Of a stretch of DNA of 64,000 bases, positions 1-8,097 are shown piece after piece. The notes below the pieces were generated by a model. The model had not been told where the DNA came from. It was given only the letters and a program-made list of their open reading frames with translations, and did no database searches. How positions within the stretch are numbered: position 1 is the stretch's first letter; each line of letters opens with the position of its first letter. The stretch covers positions 1 through 64,000 of the forward strand of contig NZ_ALBT01000067.1 in NCBI RefSeq assembly GCF_000766945.1, given 5' to 3'. The translations under genes and the position numbers were made by a program. Source of the stretch: Cellvibrio mixtus subsp. mixtus J3-8. Lineage in GTDB: Bacteria; Pseudomonadota; Gammaproteobacteria; Pseudomonadales; Cellvibrionaceae.

Positions 1-660
1 TCAGCGGGTAGTGGTGCGACTACATTGTGTGGGCAGGATGCGATTGATTTTGGTCGGTACTGGCAGGATTTTACGAATAGCTTTTCAAATCAAGATTATC
101 AATCTGGTTATGCAGGTAGTCTTGGTGGTTGGGGATCTATCACAGGATCAATGAATGTCGCGATTCCGATTGCGGATGCTTGTTCGGGTGATCCTCAGTG
201 TATAAAAACGGCGGGGAGTGAATTAGCAGAAGGACAGGCGACGGCGATTGGATTTATGATTGGTGGTGAGGGATTAATACTTGCAAAGCTTGCAAATAGT
301 GCGAAGAAAGCTGCTGAGGCCAAAAAGGCGGCTGATGCTTTAAGTAAAATTACTACAAACTTTTCAAGTAAGCAGCTTGATAAGAAATTTAAGCATGCAG
401 CAGATTTCGGGGTGGATTCCACTAAGAAAAATCCAGCGACTTTATCCCAATATGAGAAGGCCTTAAGGGATCATTTGTCTGACTCAAATACTGTTGAAAA
501 AGGCACATATGGATTTGTAAAGGATTTTAAGTTGTTCTTCAACTCAAATACTAATAATGCAGTTGTTTTAGATAATTCCGGTAATTTTGTTACAGGGTTT
601 AAATTGTCTCCTGGTTCTGATCAGTTTATCAATTATTTCAAAAACGGAGTTTTACGATGA
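1..660 (+). CDS. C-terminal part of a polymorphic toxin with colicin D-like tRNase domain (5' end outside window)
   Basis: The frame is open from base 1, so the gene begins before the window; the TTG at 25 is only the first possible start inside it. Numbering from that TTG, residues about 1-105 look like the pre-toxin part of a secreted toxin: Gly-rich, a hydrophobic stretch near 75-90, then an Ala/Lys-rich helix. Residues about 113-211 resemble the catalytic domain of colicin D, a nuclease that cuts the anticodon loop of tRNA-Arg. The K-F-K-H cluster at 121-124 matches the Lys/His catalytic cluster I recall for colicin D, with H124 as the likely catalytic His. The stop overlaps the next gene, which resembles the colicin D immunity protein, and that pairing strongly supports the call. 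The delivery part (Rhs, CdiA or other) is not visible. Confidence 0.75.
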   Translation, partial: SAGSGATTLCGQDAIDFGRYWQDFTNSFSNQDYQSGYAGSLGGWGSITGSMNVAIPIADACSGDPQCIKTAGSELAEGQATAIGFMIGGEGLILAKLANSAKKAAEAKKAADALSKITTNFSSKQLDKKFKHAADFGVDSTKKNPATLSQYEKALRDHLSDSNTVEKGTYGFVKDFKLFFNSNTNNAVVLDNSGNFVTGFKLSPGSDQFINYFKNGVLR

Positions 661-923
661 GCCTCACCGTTCTCTCACTTGCAAAATCATTTGTCATGGA
701 AAGATTGTCGGCGGACCAATTTTCGGATGCATACATGGAAATATGGAAATTTGAAAGAGATTCAAATCTCTTTCAAAAAGATGAAGCAAAATTAAATGGA
801 TGCTTGTCTAGTATTTTTTGTTTGGCCGATTTATATAATCCGGAATCAGATAGGGAGGAGTACGAACTCGATGAAAAGCAGCTTAGGAATAAAATATCTG
901 AACTAATTTCAGATCTTGAGTGA
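657..923 (+). CDS. Colicin D-type immunity protein
   Basis: An 88-residue acidic protein, almost the same length as the colicin D immunity protein (87 residues as I recall it). It shares the overall pattern: an N-terminal helix with LAKSF, a central FCLADLYNPESD segment like the AAERFEPDAD of ImmD, then an EYELDEKQL segment and a charged C-terminal helix. It would bind and neutralise the tRNase domain encoded just upstream. The start ATG overlaps the toxin stop (ATGA), and a GGAG Shine-Dalgarno lies at 646-649 inside the toxin gene, so the two are translationally coupled. Family assignment is from remembered sequence similarity. Confidence 0.75.
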   Translation: MSLTVLSLAKSFVMERLSADQFSDAYMEIWKFERDSNLFQKDEAKLNGCLSSIFCLADLYNPESDREEYELDEKQLRNKISELISDLE

Positions 924-940
924 AGAGAGTCTGCTGGTTC

Positions 941-970
941 GTAGGTTGTGGTGAGCTTGCGAACCGCAAC
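941..970 (+). repeat. REP palindrome (single copy)
   Basis: GTAG (941-944) is followed by an 8-bp stem, GTTGTGGT (945-952) and ACCGCAAC (963-970), around a 10-base loop. One pair is G-T wobble. This is the structure of REP sequences mobilised by RAYT transposases: a conserved 5' tetranucleotide plus an imperfect palindrome. It lies 18 bases after the immunity gene stop. No inverted partner is seen next to this copy. Confidence 0.85.
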
Positions 971-1020
971 ATTCGTCATCGCAAATGACGTTGTTAGTTG
1001 TGATTACAAAAAACAAATGA

Positions 1021-1047
1021 ATGCCGCTTCCGTAGCGGCATTTTTAT
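1021..1047 (+). terminator. Rho-independent terminator
   Basis: An 8-bp perfect stem, ATGCCGCT (1021-1028) and AGCGGCAT (1034-1041), with a 5-base loop and a following T-rich tract. It closes the toxin-immunity unit; on the other strand an A-rich start gives a weaker signal for the SymE-like ORF. Confidence 0.8.
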
Positions 1048-1058
1048 TAATTGTTGAA

Positions 1059-1322
1059 TCACTCCGCCGTCAACACCAAACACCCGTGCATGACCCGAAT
1101 AGTCACCGGCGCGTTGATACCAAACCCCGCCTGCTGTAACCAATCCCCCTTGAGTTGCAACCAGGGCACCGTTGCCTGTTGCGGGTACTGGTGCTTGCGC
1201 CGATAGTCGTAAATCACCTTTCCGGTTTTGATTTTACGAATGTGACATGGGGGCGTAGCCCGTAGGTTGTGGTGAGCTCGCGAACCGCAACATTCGTAAT
1301 TGCTAATAGCATATTGTTTCAT
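1059..1322 (-). CDS. SymE-like toxin ORF with REP-derived N-terminus
   Basis: Residues about 30-87 match the SymE family (AbrB-like fold, toxin of the SymE/SymR type I system): a basic TGKVIYDYRRK segment, then VPWLQLKGDWLQQAGF and the C-terminal VTIRVMHGCLVLT core. SymE-like genes are common beside Rhs-type toxin islands, which fits the neighbours. The only ATG in frame is at 1322, and the first ~25 residues are translated straight through the REP palindrome at 1262-1291. Either the repeat landed at the 5' end and supplied a new start, or the gene is a remnant that lost its own start. No antisense RNA can be established from sequence alone. Confidence 0.6.
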   Translation of the reverse strand: MKQYAISNYECCGSRAHHNLRATPPCHIRKIKTGKVIYDYRRKHQYPQQATVPWLQLKGDWLQQAGFGINAPVTIRVMHGCLVLTAE

Positions 1323-1405
1323 GAGTGCAAAAAAACAATTAAAGGTACTCGGATTTTGGTTTTGGTTGTTATTAAGGTATGGCCATGTTGAGGTTGGTTC
1401 CTCCC
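1262..1405. repeat. REP plus degenerate inverted partner (BIME-like)
   Basis: The REP at 1262-1291 has GTAG (1262-1265) and the stem GTTGTGGT/ACCGCAAC. A degraded inverted copy lies at about 1385-1405: its ATGTTGAGGTTGGTTCCTC differs from the intact copy starting at 20606 at only a few positions, but it has lost the distal half of the palindrome. The pair flanks about 95 bases with no other gene. Confidence 0.65.
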
Positions 1406-1417
1406 TATCAATCTACA

Positions 1418-1452
1418 AAAAACCGAATAGCAAAAGCTATTCGGTCTTTTTC
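1418..1452. terminator. Bidirectional hairpin terminator
   Basis: A 9-bp perfect stem, CCGAATAGC (1423-1431) and GCTATTCGG (1436-1444), with an AAAA loop. It is preceded by A's and followed by TCTTTTT, so it can act in both directions. It lies just beyond the stop of the minus-strand gene at 1463. Confidence 0.8.
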
Positions 1453-1462
1453 ATAAAAAATA

Positions 1463-2116
1463 CTATTCTTTTTTCTCCTCCACACACCCTTTCTCCCCAT
1501 CGCCCAATTTTTCCAATCGAATATTGGTGATACTTACCGTGAATTTTCCATCAGTAGAAATACTAAAAGGCCCGACAATTTTACTTAAATCAAAGTTGTC
1601 ACTTTTAAAACAATTTAGCGGCAACGGCAGGGAAAACCATTCACCTTTGGGCATTTTTTTAATCAGGCTGTTGATAGATAGATCTGCGCGGCAAGGGTAG
1701 CCGCAGTCCAGGCCGATTTTTACATCTTTATCGGGTTTTACATCTACGCGCATATCAATGGTAAGTGCAGCGGCATCTTTAAATTTGGATAGGTCGATCG
1801 CGCTGCCGTAAAGACCAAGGTTTCCGACTTCTTTGCTGCGTGGCGACCATTTGATTTGGATTGCATCGCCTTGCGCTTTGAAATCTATTGGCGCTACTTC
1901 TATCTTGCCGCCTGCGGATTTACCTTCTCGCCCCTGGATATTCAGGCTCCAGTTGCTTGGGTCGCCCAATGAAATGCTGCGGTTGATTAATTCCCCTTTG
2001 ACCAGATAAAAATATGCTGGATTCAGGGTGTTTTGCGCTTGCACTGGTAATGCCATGAAAAAACCAAGGCTGGCGCAGGTCAGGAAAGAGGTAAGTGGGG
2101 AAAATGCGTTGCCCAT
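1463..2116 (-). CDS. Secreted protein with an ExoP C-terminal-type (galactose-binding-like) domain
   Basis: The chosen start is the internal ATG at 2116: it begins a clear Sec signal peptide ending in ALPVQAQ (about 24 residues), while an upstream start at 2206 would bury it. The mature part (about 190 residues) matches the ExoP galactose-binding-like domain usually found at the C-terminus of GH3 exo-beta-glucanases: WSLNIQG, DAIQIKWS, an LDCGYPCRADLSI region, the PLNCF segment, and FSISTDGKFTVSI. Here it stands alone without a GH3 catalytic domain, so it is probably a polysaccharide-binding accessory protein rather than an enzyme. It is divergent from the GH43 gene at 2459. Confidence 0.65.
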   Translation of the reverse strand: MGNAFSPLTSFLTCASLGFFMALPVQAQNTLNPAYFYLVKGELINRSISLGDPSNWSLNIQGREGKSAGGKIEVAPIDFKAQGDAIQIKWSPRSKEVGNLGLYGSAIDLSKFKDAAALTIDMRVDVKPDKDVKIGLDCGYPCRADLSINSLIKKMPKGEWFSLPLPLNCFKSDNFDLSKIVGPFSISTDGKFTVSITNIRLEKLGDGEKGCVEEKKE

Positions 2117-2458
2117 AATTATTGTCTCGTGTGACGTTATTATTAATTGTGTATCGCCATTAACTATTATTTTGGCGCCCAAATAATATTCACCCAAGAG
2201 TGACAAATGTCAAATTAATGAGCTGGACGCATCATTTTTAGACGCACATAAGCTGGAGCCTCGCAGGTCTCTCATTGTGTATCGCTTTGTTGAACTGCTG
2301 GTTCCGAACGTAAAGGAGATTGTAAAGACGCCTGATTCGCCTTGGCAGGTTATTAGCTTTAAGGGTAAACTCGATTTGTCTTATAATATTAGGATGAAAT
2401 CCTGACGAATAAGATAATCAACCGCAACCCTGCTAACAATAACGAACAGGTGATCACT
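2117..2458. other. Divergent intergenic region between ExoP-C-like gene and GH43 gene
   Basis: About 340 bases without a convincing ORF. A TATAAT at 2382-2387 could be a -10 box for the GH43 gene, but no good -35 box sits at the right distance. A Shine-Dalgarno-like AGGTGA lies just before the ATG at 2459. No operator palindrome was identified. Confidence 0.4.
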
Positions 2459-3823
2459 ATGTACAAGCGTTTACTGGCCGGCCTCGGCCTTTGGTTCTGT
2501 AGCCTTACGGTGTCTGCTATTACCCTTTCCGGGCTTACCAATTCCCATGATCCGGGTGCTATCACTAAGGATGGACATACCTATTTTCATTTCACCACGG
2601 GAACCGGGATTTGGTATTCAACATCCACTAATTTGACGACCTGGACCGGTGGCCCCAGCCCGGTGTTCAGTTCCTATCCCTCCTGGATTTACAACAAGAT
2701 CCCGAGCTTCGGCGGTTCATTCTGGGCGCCCGATATCATTCATATGAATGGCTATTTCTACTTGTATTACTCCGTATCGACATTCGGTTCTTCGAATTCG
2801 GCGATTGGTGTCGTGCGCTCGGAATCGCTCACATCACCCGCTTGGCAGGATTTGGGAATCGTAGTGGAGTCCTACGGCGGCAGTGCGGAAATCAATGCGA
2901 TTGATCCTGCGCTTTACCGCGATCACGACGGCAAAGTGTATATGAGCTATGGCTCATTCTTTGGTGGTATTGGCCTGGCGGAAATTAACCAATCCACAGG
3001 TAAATTAAATGGCAGTGTGACCAAAATTTACGGCGGCAACCACGCTGATATCGAGGCTCCTTACATTACGCGTAATGGCGATTACTATTATTTGTTTATC
3101 AATCGTGGCGCTTGCTGCAATGGTGCGAGCAGCACCTATTACGTGCAAGTTGCGCGCTCCACATCTGTTTATGGGCCTTACACCGATGTGCGCACATTGC
3201 TACCCAATACCGATGGTAAATACAAAGGCCCCGGCCATATTGGCCTGTTGAAGCAAGATGGTTGTAATTATGTTTCAACCCATTATTACGACTTGAATGA
3301 TAACGGTGCGGCCAAACTCGATATTTTAAAAATGACCTACAGCAATGGTTGGCCAACATTAACACGCAATTTTTCTGTCGCGAGTTGTGGTGGTGTAAGT
3401 GATGGCGTGTATCGGATTACCGCGCGCCATAGTGGTAAGGACTTATTACCCGCAGCGAAATCAGGTGCAAATGGTGCGATGATCCAACAAGAAACCTGGA
3501 ATTCCTATCGCGCACAACAATGGTATGTAATTAACCAGGGCACCGGTTATTACAGCCTGATTAACGCGGCGAGTTTGAAAAGCCTGGATGTGTATAACAA
3601 CTCCACGGCGGCGGGCGCGAATATCGCGCAGTGGGATTATTGGGGTGGTGCAGGGCAAAAGTGGAGCCTGACCAGCAGCAGTGGTTATTACACTGTTAAA
3701 TCGCAACTGAGTAATTTGCCGTTGGATGTATTGAATTTGAGTACCGCTAATGGTGCGCAAATTATCCAATGGAACGCGACGGGGGCCACTAACCAGCAAT
3801 TCAGTTTAACGCGCTTGAAGTAA
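2459..3823 (+). CDS. Secreted GH43 endo-alpha-1,5-L-arabinanase with C-terminal ricin-type (CBM13-like) domain
   Basis: The start is ATG 2459, behind AGGTGA; the in-frame GTG at 2450 lies within that site. A signal peptide covers about residues 1-20. Residues about 25-315 form the five-bladed GH43 propeller. The catalytic set is visible: D31 (HDPG, base), D149 (IDPALY, pKa modulator) and E199 (DIEAPYI, acid), at nearly the spacing known for Cellvibrio arabinanase Arb43A (D38, D158, E221). SFWAPDI is also typical. Residues about 318-454 hold three QxW-type repeats (QQWYV, QKWSL, QQFSL) of a beta-trefoil lectin domain. It would cut alpha-1,5-arabinan outside the cell. Endo rather than exo action is inferred from similarity. 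Downstream lie GH97 and a second GH43, a probable arabinan-degrading set, though a terminator follows this gene. Confidence 0.8.
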   Translation: MYKRLLAGLGLWFCSLTVSAITLSGLTNSHDPGAITKDGHTYFHFTTGTGIWYSTSTNLTTWTGGPSPVFSSYPSWIYNKIPSFGGSFWAPDIIHMNGYFYLYYSVSTFGSSNSAIGVVRSESLTSPAWQDLGIVVESYGGSAEINAIDPALYRDHDGKVYMSYGSFFGGIGLAEINQSTGKLNGSVTKIYGGNHADIEAPYITRNGDYYYLFINRGACCNGASSTYYVQVARSTSVYGPYTDVRTLLPNTDGKYKGPGHIGLLKQDGCNYVSTHYYDLNDNGAAKLDILKMTYSNGWPTLTRNFSVASCGGVSDGVYRITARHSGKDLLPAAKSGANGAMIQQETWNSYRAQQWYVINQGTGYYSLINAASLKSLDVYNNSTAAGANIAQWDYWGGAGQKWSLTSSSGYYTVKSQLSNLPLDVLNLSTANGAQIIQWNATGATNQQFSLTRLK

Positions 3824-3839
3824 TTATTTTCAAGTATCA

Positions 3840-3877
3840 AAACTGCAGCACATTTTATCTGGTGCTGCAGTTTTTTC
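3840..3877 (+). terminator. Rho-independent terminator after the GH43 gene
   Basis: A 12-bp stem, AAACTGCAGCAC (3840-3851) and GTGCTGCAGTTT (3862-3873), with a 10-base loop and a T tract. It separates the GH43 gene from the GH97 gene, so the latter is probably transcribed from read-through or its own promoter. Confidence 0.8.
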
Positions 3878-3904
3878 TCAGAAATAGAGCAATGCGAGGT
3901 AAGA

Positions 3905-5878
3905 ATGAAAATAGGTAATGTTTTGGTCAAAATCGCTGTGGTTGCCACAATAATGATAGGTGTTGTTGGGTGTAGTAAAAAGCCGCAGGAAACTCTCACC
4001 AGCCCTGACAAACAAATCAGTGTAAAAATAGTGGTGACTGACCAACATACACTTGCCTATAGCGTTGAGCGCGCCGGTCAACCGGTAATCCTCGAATCTG
4101 CATTAGGCCTGCAATTAACTGAAGCGGATTTCACTCATGATGTAAAAATTGATGCGCAGTCACCAGTGACTCCGGTGAGTGATAGTTACCAAATTCAAGT
4201 CGGTAAAAAAAGCAATATTACTTACACGGCTAACGAACAAACATTTTCTATCAGCAATGCACAACAACAAAAACTGACGTTGATATTTCGTGTTTCCAAT
4301 GATGGTGTTGCCTTTCGTTATTCGGTGACGGATTCCACTCTTGCCACCAAACAGTTTTCAAAAGAAATTACGGCTTTTAATATCGCGCCATCAGCAAAAG
4401 CCTGGCTGCAACCTATGTCAGTTGCGCAAACCGGCTGGAGCAATACTAATCCTTCTTATGAAGAGCATTATCAAATTGAAGTGCCGGTAGGCACTGATGC
4501 AACCCTGGGGCAAGGTTGGGTGTTTCCGGCGTTATTTAACCTTGGCGAAAACGCGCAAACCAATCAATGGATTGTGATTTCAGAAGCAGCGATAGATGGT
4601 AATTGGCATGGGTCTCATTTGCAATCGGGTTCAGCGGCTGGCCAATACACATTGGCATCGCCGCAAAGTGCAGAAGTGTTTATTTCTGCTACCGGTGAAA
4701 AAGGTGGGCTGCTTGCAAATGGCAGTGAAGTACTGCTCTCGCCGTGGCGAATTATTGCATTGGGTTCACTTGCGCAAGTAATGGAATCTACCTTGGGAAC
4801 TGACCTTGCTACACCAGCCATTCCTATGGAGAAAGATTTTATCAAGCCAGGTCACAGTTCCTGGAGTTGGGCGATTTTAAAGGATGATTTCACTACCTTT
4901 GATGTGCAAAAAAAATTTATTGATTACGCTGCTGATATGCAGTGGGATTACACGTTAATTGATGCTGATTGGGATAAAAAAATTGGATATGAAAAATTAA
5001 AAGAATTGGTCGATTATGCCGCGCAAAAAAATGTCGGCATTCTGGTGTGGTACAACTCCTCCGGGGATTGGAATACCTCTCCCTATAGTCCCAAAAGCCA
5101 ATTGATAACCCCAAAACAACGCGAAGCAGAATTTTCCCGTTTACATGACATTGGTGTGAAAGGTGTAAAAATTGATTTCTTTGGCGGCGATGGCCAATCC
5201 TTTATGGCGTATTACATCGATATTTTAAAAGATGCGGCCGCACATAAGTTGTTGGTGAATTTCCACGGTGCGACTTTGCCGCGCGGCTGGCAACGTACAT
5301 TTCCAAATTTAATGACCATGGAGTCAATCAAAGGTTTTGAATTCACAACCTTCACCCAGGCAGATCAGGACGCGGTTGCACAACACGTAGCTACCGCGTT
5401 ATTCGCGCGCAATATTTTTGATCCTATGGATTTCACACCGATGGTCTTCGGTGATATTCCCAATATTAAGCGCGTGACTGAAAACTCGTTTGAATTGGCA
5501 GAGTCGGTGCTGATGATTTCCGGTATCCAGCACTTTGCTGAAATTCCCGAAGGTATGGCAACTGTTCCCGAGTATGTAAAAGATTTTTTACGCGAGTTAC
5601 CACGGGAATGGGACGATGTGAAATTTATTGATGGCTACCCGGGAAAGTTTGCGGTGATCGCACGTAAAGCAGGTGACACCTGGTATATCGCCGGCATCAA
5701 TGCTGAAAAAGAAAGTAAAACCCTGACGCTGGATTTACATTTTATCAACGATAAAAAAGGTTATGTCATTGCCAGTGGCGAAACGGAAAGAAGTTTTATG
5801 CAGCAGCAAATAAATAGCAAAACACCTCAAACGCTGACCCTGCGACCCAACGCCGGTTTTGTGATGGTATTGAAATAA
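3905..5878 (+). CDS. GH97 glycoside hydrolase lipoprotein (retaining; alpha-galactosidase or beta-L-arabinopyranosidase type)
   Basis: The start follows GAGGT at 3896-3900. A lipoprotein signal with lipobox GVVGC puts the acylated Cys at residue 23. The family layout is complete: N-terminal beta-sandwich (about 30-290), (beta/alpha)8 barrel (about 300-560; HSSWSWAI, YTLIDADWD) and C-terminal beta domain. D424 in KIDFFGGDG is at the place of the catalytic nucleophile of retaining GH97 enzymes, so this is the retaining branch and not the inverting alpha-glucosidase (SusB) branch. Retaining GH97 members include alpha-galactosidases and beta-L-arabinopyranosidases; flanking arabinan-type GH43 genes favour the second, as an inference. 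It is 657 residues, normal for the family, and a REP pair follows nine bases after its stop. Confidence 0.8.
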   Translation: MKIGNVLVKIAVVATIMIGVVGCSKKPQETLTSPDKQISVKIVVTDQHTLAYSVERAGQPVILESALGLQLTEADFTHDVKIDAQSPVTPVSDSYQIQVGKKSNITYTANEQTFSISNAQQQKLTLIFRVSNDGVAFRYSVTDSTLATKQFSKEITAFNIAPSAKAWLQPMSVAQTGWSNTNPSYEEHYQIEVPVGTDATLGQGWVFPALFNLGENAQTNQWIVISEAAIDGNWHGSHLQSGSAAGQYTLASPQSAEVFISATGEKGGLLANGSEVLLSPWRIIALGSLAQVMESTLGTDLATPAIPMEKDFIKPGHSSWSWAILKDDFTTFDVQKKFIDYAADMQWDYTLIDADWDKKIGYEKLKELVDYAAQKNVGILVWYNSSGDWNTSPYSPKSQLITPKQREAEFSRLHDIGVKGVKIDFFGGDGQSFMAYYIDILKDAAAHKLLVNFHGATLPRGWQRTFPNLMTMESIKGFEFTTFTQADQDAVAQHVATALFARNIFDPMDFTPMVFGDIPNIKRVTENSFELAESVLMISGIQHFAEIPEGMATVPEYVKDFLRELPREWDDVKFIDGYPGKFAVIARKAGDTWYIAGINAEKESKTLTLDLHFINDKKGYVIASGETERSFMQQQINSKTPQTLTLRPNAGFVMVLK

Positions 5879-5886
5879 ACCTAGAC

Positions 5887-6007
5887 GTAGGTTGCCGGTG
5901 AGCTTGCGAACCGCAACATGGCCATGCACATACAACATGTCCAATATCTATTCGATTGCGAATGTTGCGGTTCCAACGCTCAGCCTGCGCGGCCCGCAGC
6001 AACCTAC
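5887..6007. repeat. Inverted REP pair (BIME-like)
   Basis: The left REP is GTAG at 5887 then GTTGCCGGT...ACCGCAAC (to 5917). The right REP is inverted at 5964-6007, ending CAACCTAC, and has a longer, different loop. The 46 bases between hold no gene. It fills the gap between the GH97 gene and the second GH43 gene. Confidence 0.85.
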
Positions 6008-6039
6008 AGAACGATGTACATAATGAGCGATATATTTAA

Positions 6040-7977
6040 ATGAAAAAATTATTAACCAGCTTTTTATTGCCGATCTTCTTGTTAAGTTGTGCAACCAAAG
6101 AATCTGCTAAAGAAACTACACCAGCTAACGATGCTGCAGCGTCCGTCGCTCCAGCGGATGTAAATACCTTTACCAATCCGATTTATCCCAATGGTGCAGA
6201 TCCATGGCTGGAATATTTTGACGGTAATTATTATTTAACGACTACCACCTGGACCTCGCAATTGGTAATGCGCAAATCGCCGACGCTGGCTGGTTTGGCA
6301 ACGGCGACACCGATCCATATCTGGTCTGAAAGTGAATTGGAACGTTGCTGTAATTTTTGGGCATTCGAGTTCCATCGCTTAAAAACTGAAAAAGGATATC
6401 GCTGGTATGTGATGTACACGTCGGGCATCGCCGAAAATTATGACCGCCAGCATTTAAGTATTATTGAAAGTCAGGGTGATGATCCTTTGGGGCCGTACAC
6501 CTACAAAGGCTCACCCATGCCGGATACCTGGAATATTGATGGCAACTACCTTGAATACCACGGCCAACTTTATTTGTTGTGGTCTGAATGGGTGAAGGAC
6601 GAGCAATCGATCTTTATTGCCAAAATGAAAAACCCCTGGACGATCACCGGAGAGAAAGTATTAATTTCCAAGCCGGATTACGAGTGGGAAAAATCCGGCA
6701 TGAAAGTCAATGAAGGTCCGGAGATTTTAAAACGCAATGGCCGAACCTTTATGATTTATTCTGCGAGTTTCTGTAACACACCGGATTATAAATTAGGCTT
6801 GATTGAATTAACTGGCGATCCATTAAAACCTGAATCCTGGAAAAAATCCGCTGAACCGGTATTTAGTAAAGCGAACGGTGTTTATGGTCCTGGTCACAAT
6901 GGATTTTTCAAATCACCGGATGGCACTGAGGACTGGTTAATCTACCATGGCAATGCCAGTGAAAAAGAAGGTTGTAGTTCTACCCGTTCATTACGCGCGC
7001 AAAAATTTACCTGGAATGCGGATGACACGCCAAATTTCGGTGAGCCGGTTGAAGCAGGAACGCCGGTGATTTCTCCGGCGGGTGAAAATGGTCCTCTGGT
7101 CACTAAAGTACAAGGCACACAAGTGCAGCTGGTTAGCAAAGCCAATAAACAATGTGTAGCGTTTGATGTGAATGGAAAAATTGCCCCGGCAGATTGCCGT
7201 AATGAATCTGCCAGTAATTGGGTTCTGGATTACACCACCAACGGGAATTATCGGTTAGTGAATAAAGACGGAAAATTTTTAGGCCAAGGCATTGGGAAAG
7301 AGGGCAATGGACAATGTAAGAGGGGAAATTCCAGCGATTTAAATATCGCTCCCTGGTACAACCAGCTGTGCCAGCAATGGCAATTGGTGCCGCATCACCA
7401 GGGTTGGTTAAGCCTGGTTAATGCGCAGACCAAACAGCCTATCCAGTTTTCAAATTGTGCGGAGCCCGCACCGGTTTCCGAGAAAAAATCGGTAGAAGAT
7501 GTCCCGCAATTTATTGAGCAAAAACCAGCATGTGCGTTGTGGCGTATTCAACCATTGCAAGAAGTTGCCATCACCAGTGTGCAAAGTGGTAAAGCGATTA
7601 GCTTCGCTGGAAAAAATAAAGCGGGCGCAAATATCGAACAGGACGAATGGAAAAACCAGGCAAATCAGCGTTGGGCATTTGTGCATACTGAAAACGGTTT
7701 TTATCAAATTCAATCTGCCGCTAACGACAAGCTGTGTTTAAGTGTCGCTAATAAATCCATTGTGCCCGGCGCCAATATAGAGCTGGCTGCCTGTGGTGAT
7801 AACCACGCGCAATGGCAAGTGGATTTCCTTACCGATGGCACGGTGAAACTGGCAAACCGCAAAAGCAACCTGGTCGTTGATCTGGCGCATTGCGGGGTGG
7901 CGAATCATACCAACTTTGCCCAAGGGCAATGGTTGAACTCCACTTGCCAGCGTTTCCAGCTCAAACCGATCCGGTAA
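6040..7977 (+). CDS. GH43 lipoprotein with C-terminal ricin-type domains (probable exo-acting arabinofuranosidase/arabinanase)
   Basis: A lipoprotein signal with C17 (FLLSC) is followed by an Ala/Thr/Pro-rich linker to about residue 42. The GH43 propeller (about 45-350) shows D54 (GADPWLEY), D167 (NIDGNYLEY) and E225 (VNEGPEIL) as the likely base, modulator and acid, plus YGPGHNGFF and IYHGN typical of the subfamily holding exo-alpha-1,5-L-arabinofuranosidases. Residues about 365-645 contain repeated QxW motifs (QQWQLV, QRWAFV, AQWQV, QRFQL) of two beta-trefoil lectin modules. Membrane anchoring suggests trimming of oligosaccharides at the cell surface or in the periplasm after the secreted arabinanase at 2459. 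Start ATG 6040 has a weak Shine-Dalgarno. Substrate is inferred. Confidence 0.75.
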   Translation: MKKLLTSFLLPIFLLSCATKESAKETTPANDAAASVAPADVNTFTNPIYPNGADPWLEYFDGNYYLTTTTWTSQLVMRKSPTLAGLATATPIHIWSESELERCCNFWAFEFHRLKTEKGYRWYVMYTSGIAENYDRQHLSIIESQGDDPLGPYTYKGSPMPDTWNIDGNYLEYHGQLYLLWSEWVKDEQSIFIAKMKNPWTITGEKVLISKPDYEWEKSGMKVNEGPEILKRNGRTFMIYSASFCNTPDYKLGLIELTGDPLKPESWKKSAEPVFSKANGVYGPGHNGFFKSPDGTEDWLIYHGNASEKEGCSSTRSLRAQKFTWNADDTPNFGEPVEAGTPVISPAGENGPLVTKVQGTQVQLVSKANKQCVAFDVNGKIAPADCRNESASNWVLDYTTNGNYRLVNKDGKFLGQGIGKEGNGQCKRGNSSDLNIAPWYNQLCQQWQLVPHHQGWLSLVNAQTKQPIQFSNCAEPAPVSEKKSVEDVPQFIEQKPACALWRIQPLQEVAITSVQSGKAISFAGKNKAGANIEQDEWKNQANQRWAFVHTENGFYQIQSAANDKLCLSVANKSIVPGANIELAACGDNHAQWQVDFLTDGTVKLANRKSNLVVDLAHCGVANHTNFAQGQWLNSTCQRFQLKPIR

Positions 7978-8050
7978 TATTTGTTATCGCTCCTGCTTTA
8001 AGCGGGGGCAACTATTTCCTGTTCAGAATATTTTTTAAAGACCAAAGCAA

Positions 8051-8081
8051 AAGCGGCAGCCAATTGGCTGCCGCTTTTTAT
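8051..8081. terminator. Bidirectional terminator between convergent genes
   Basis: An 11-bp perfect stem, AAGCGGCAGCC (8051-8061) and GGCTGCCGCTT (8066-8076), loop AATT, with a T-rich tract on the plus side. It lies between the GH43 gene and the convergent regulator gene. Confidence 0.85.
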
Positions 8082-8097
8082 TTACAGGAAGGTTAAA

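Noticed and set aside
948-1139. Short plus-strand ORF after the immunity gene
   Set aside because: It starts inside a REP, crosses a terminator hairpin and lies antisense to the SymE-like gene.
2359-2387. Complete sigma-70 promoter for the GH43 gene
   Set aside because: TATAAT is present but no acceptable -35 box lies 16-18 bases upstream.
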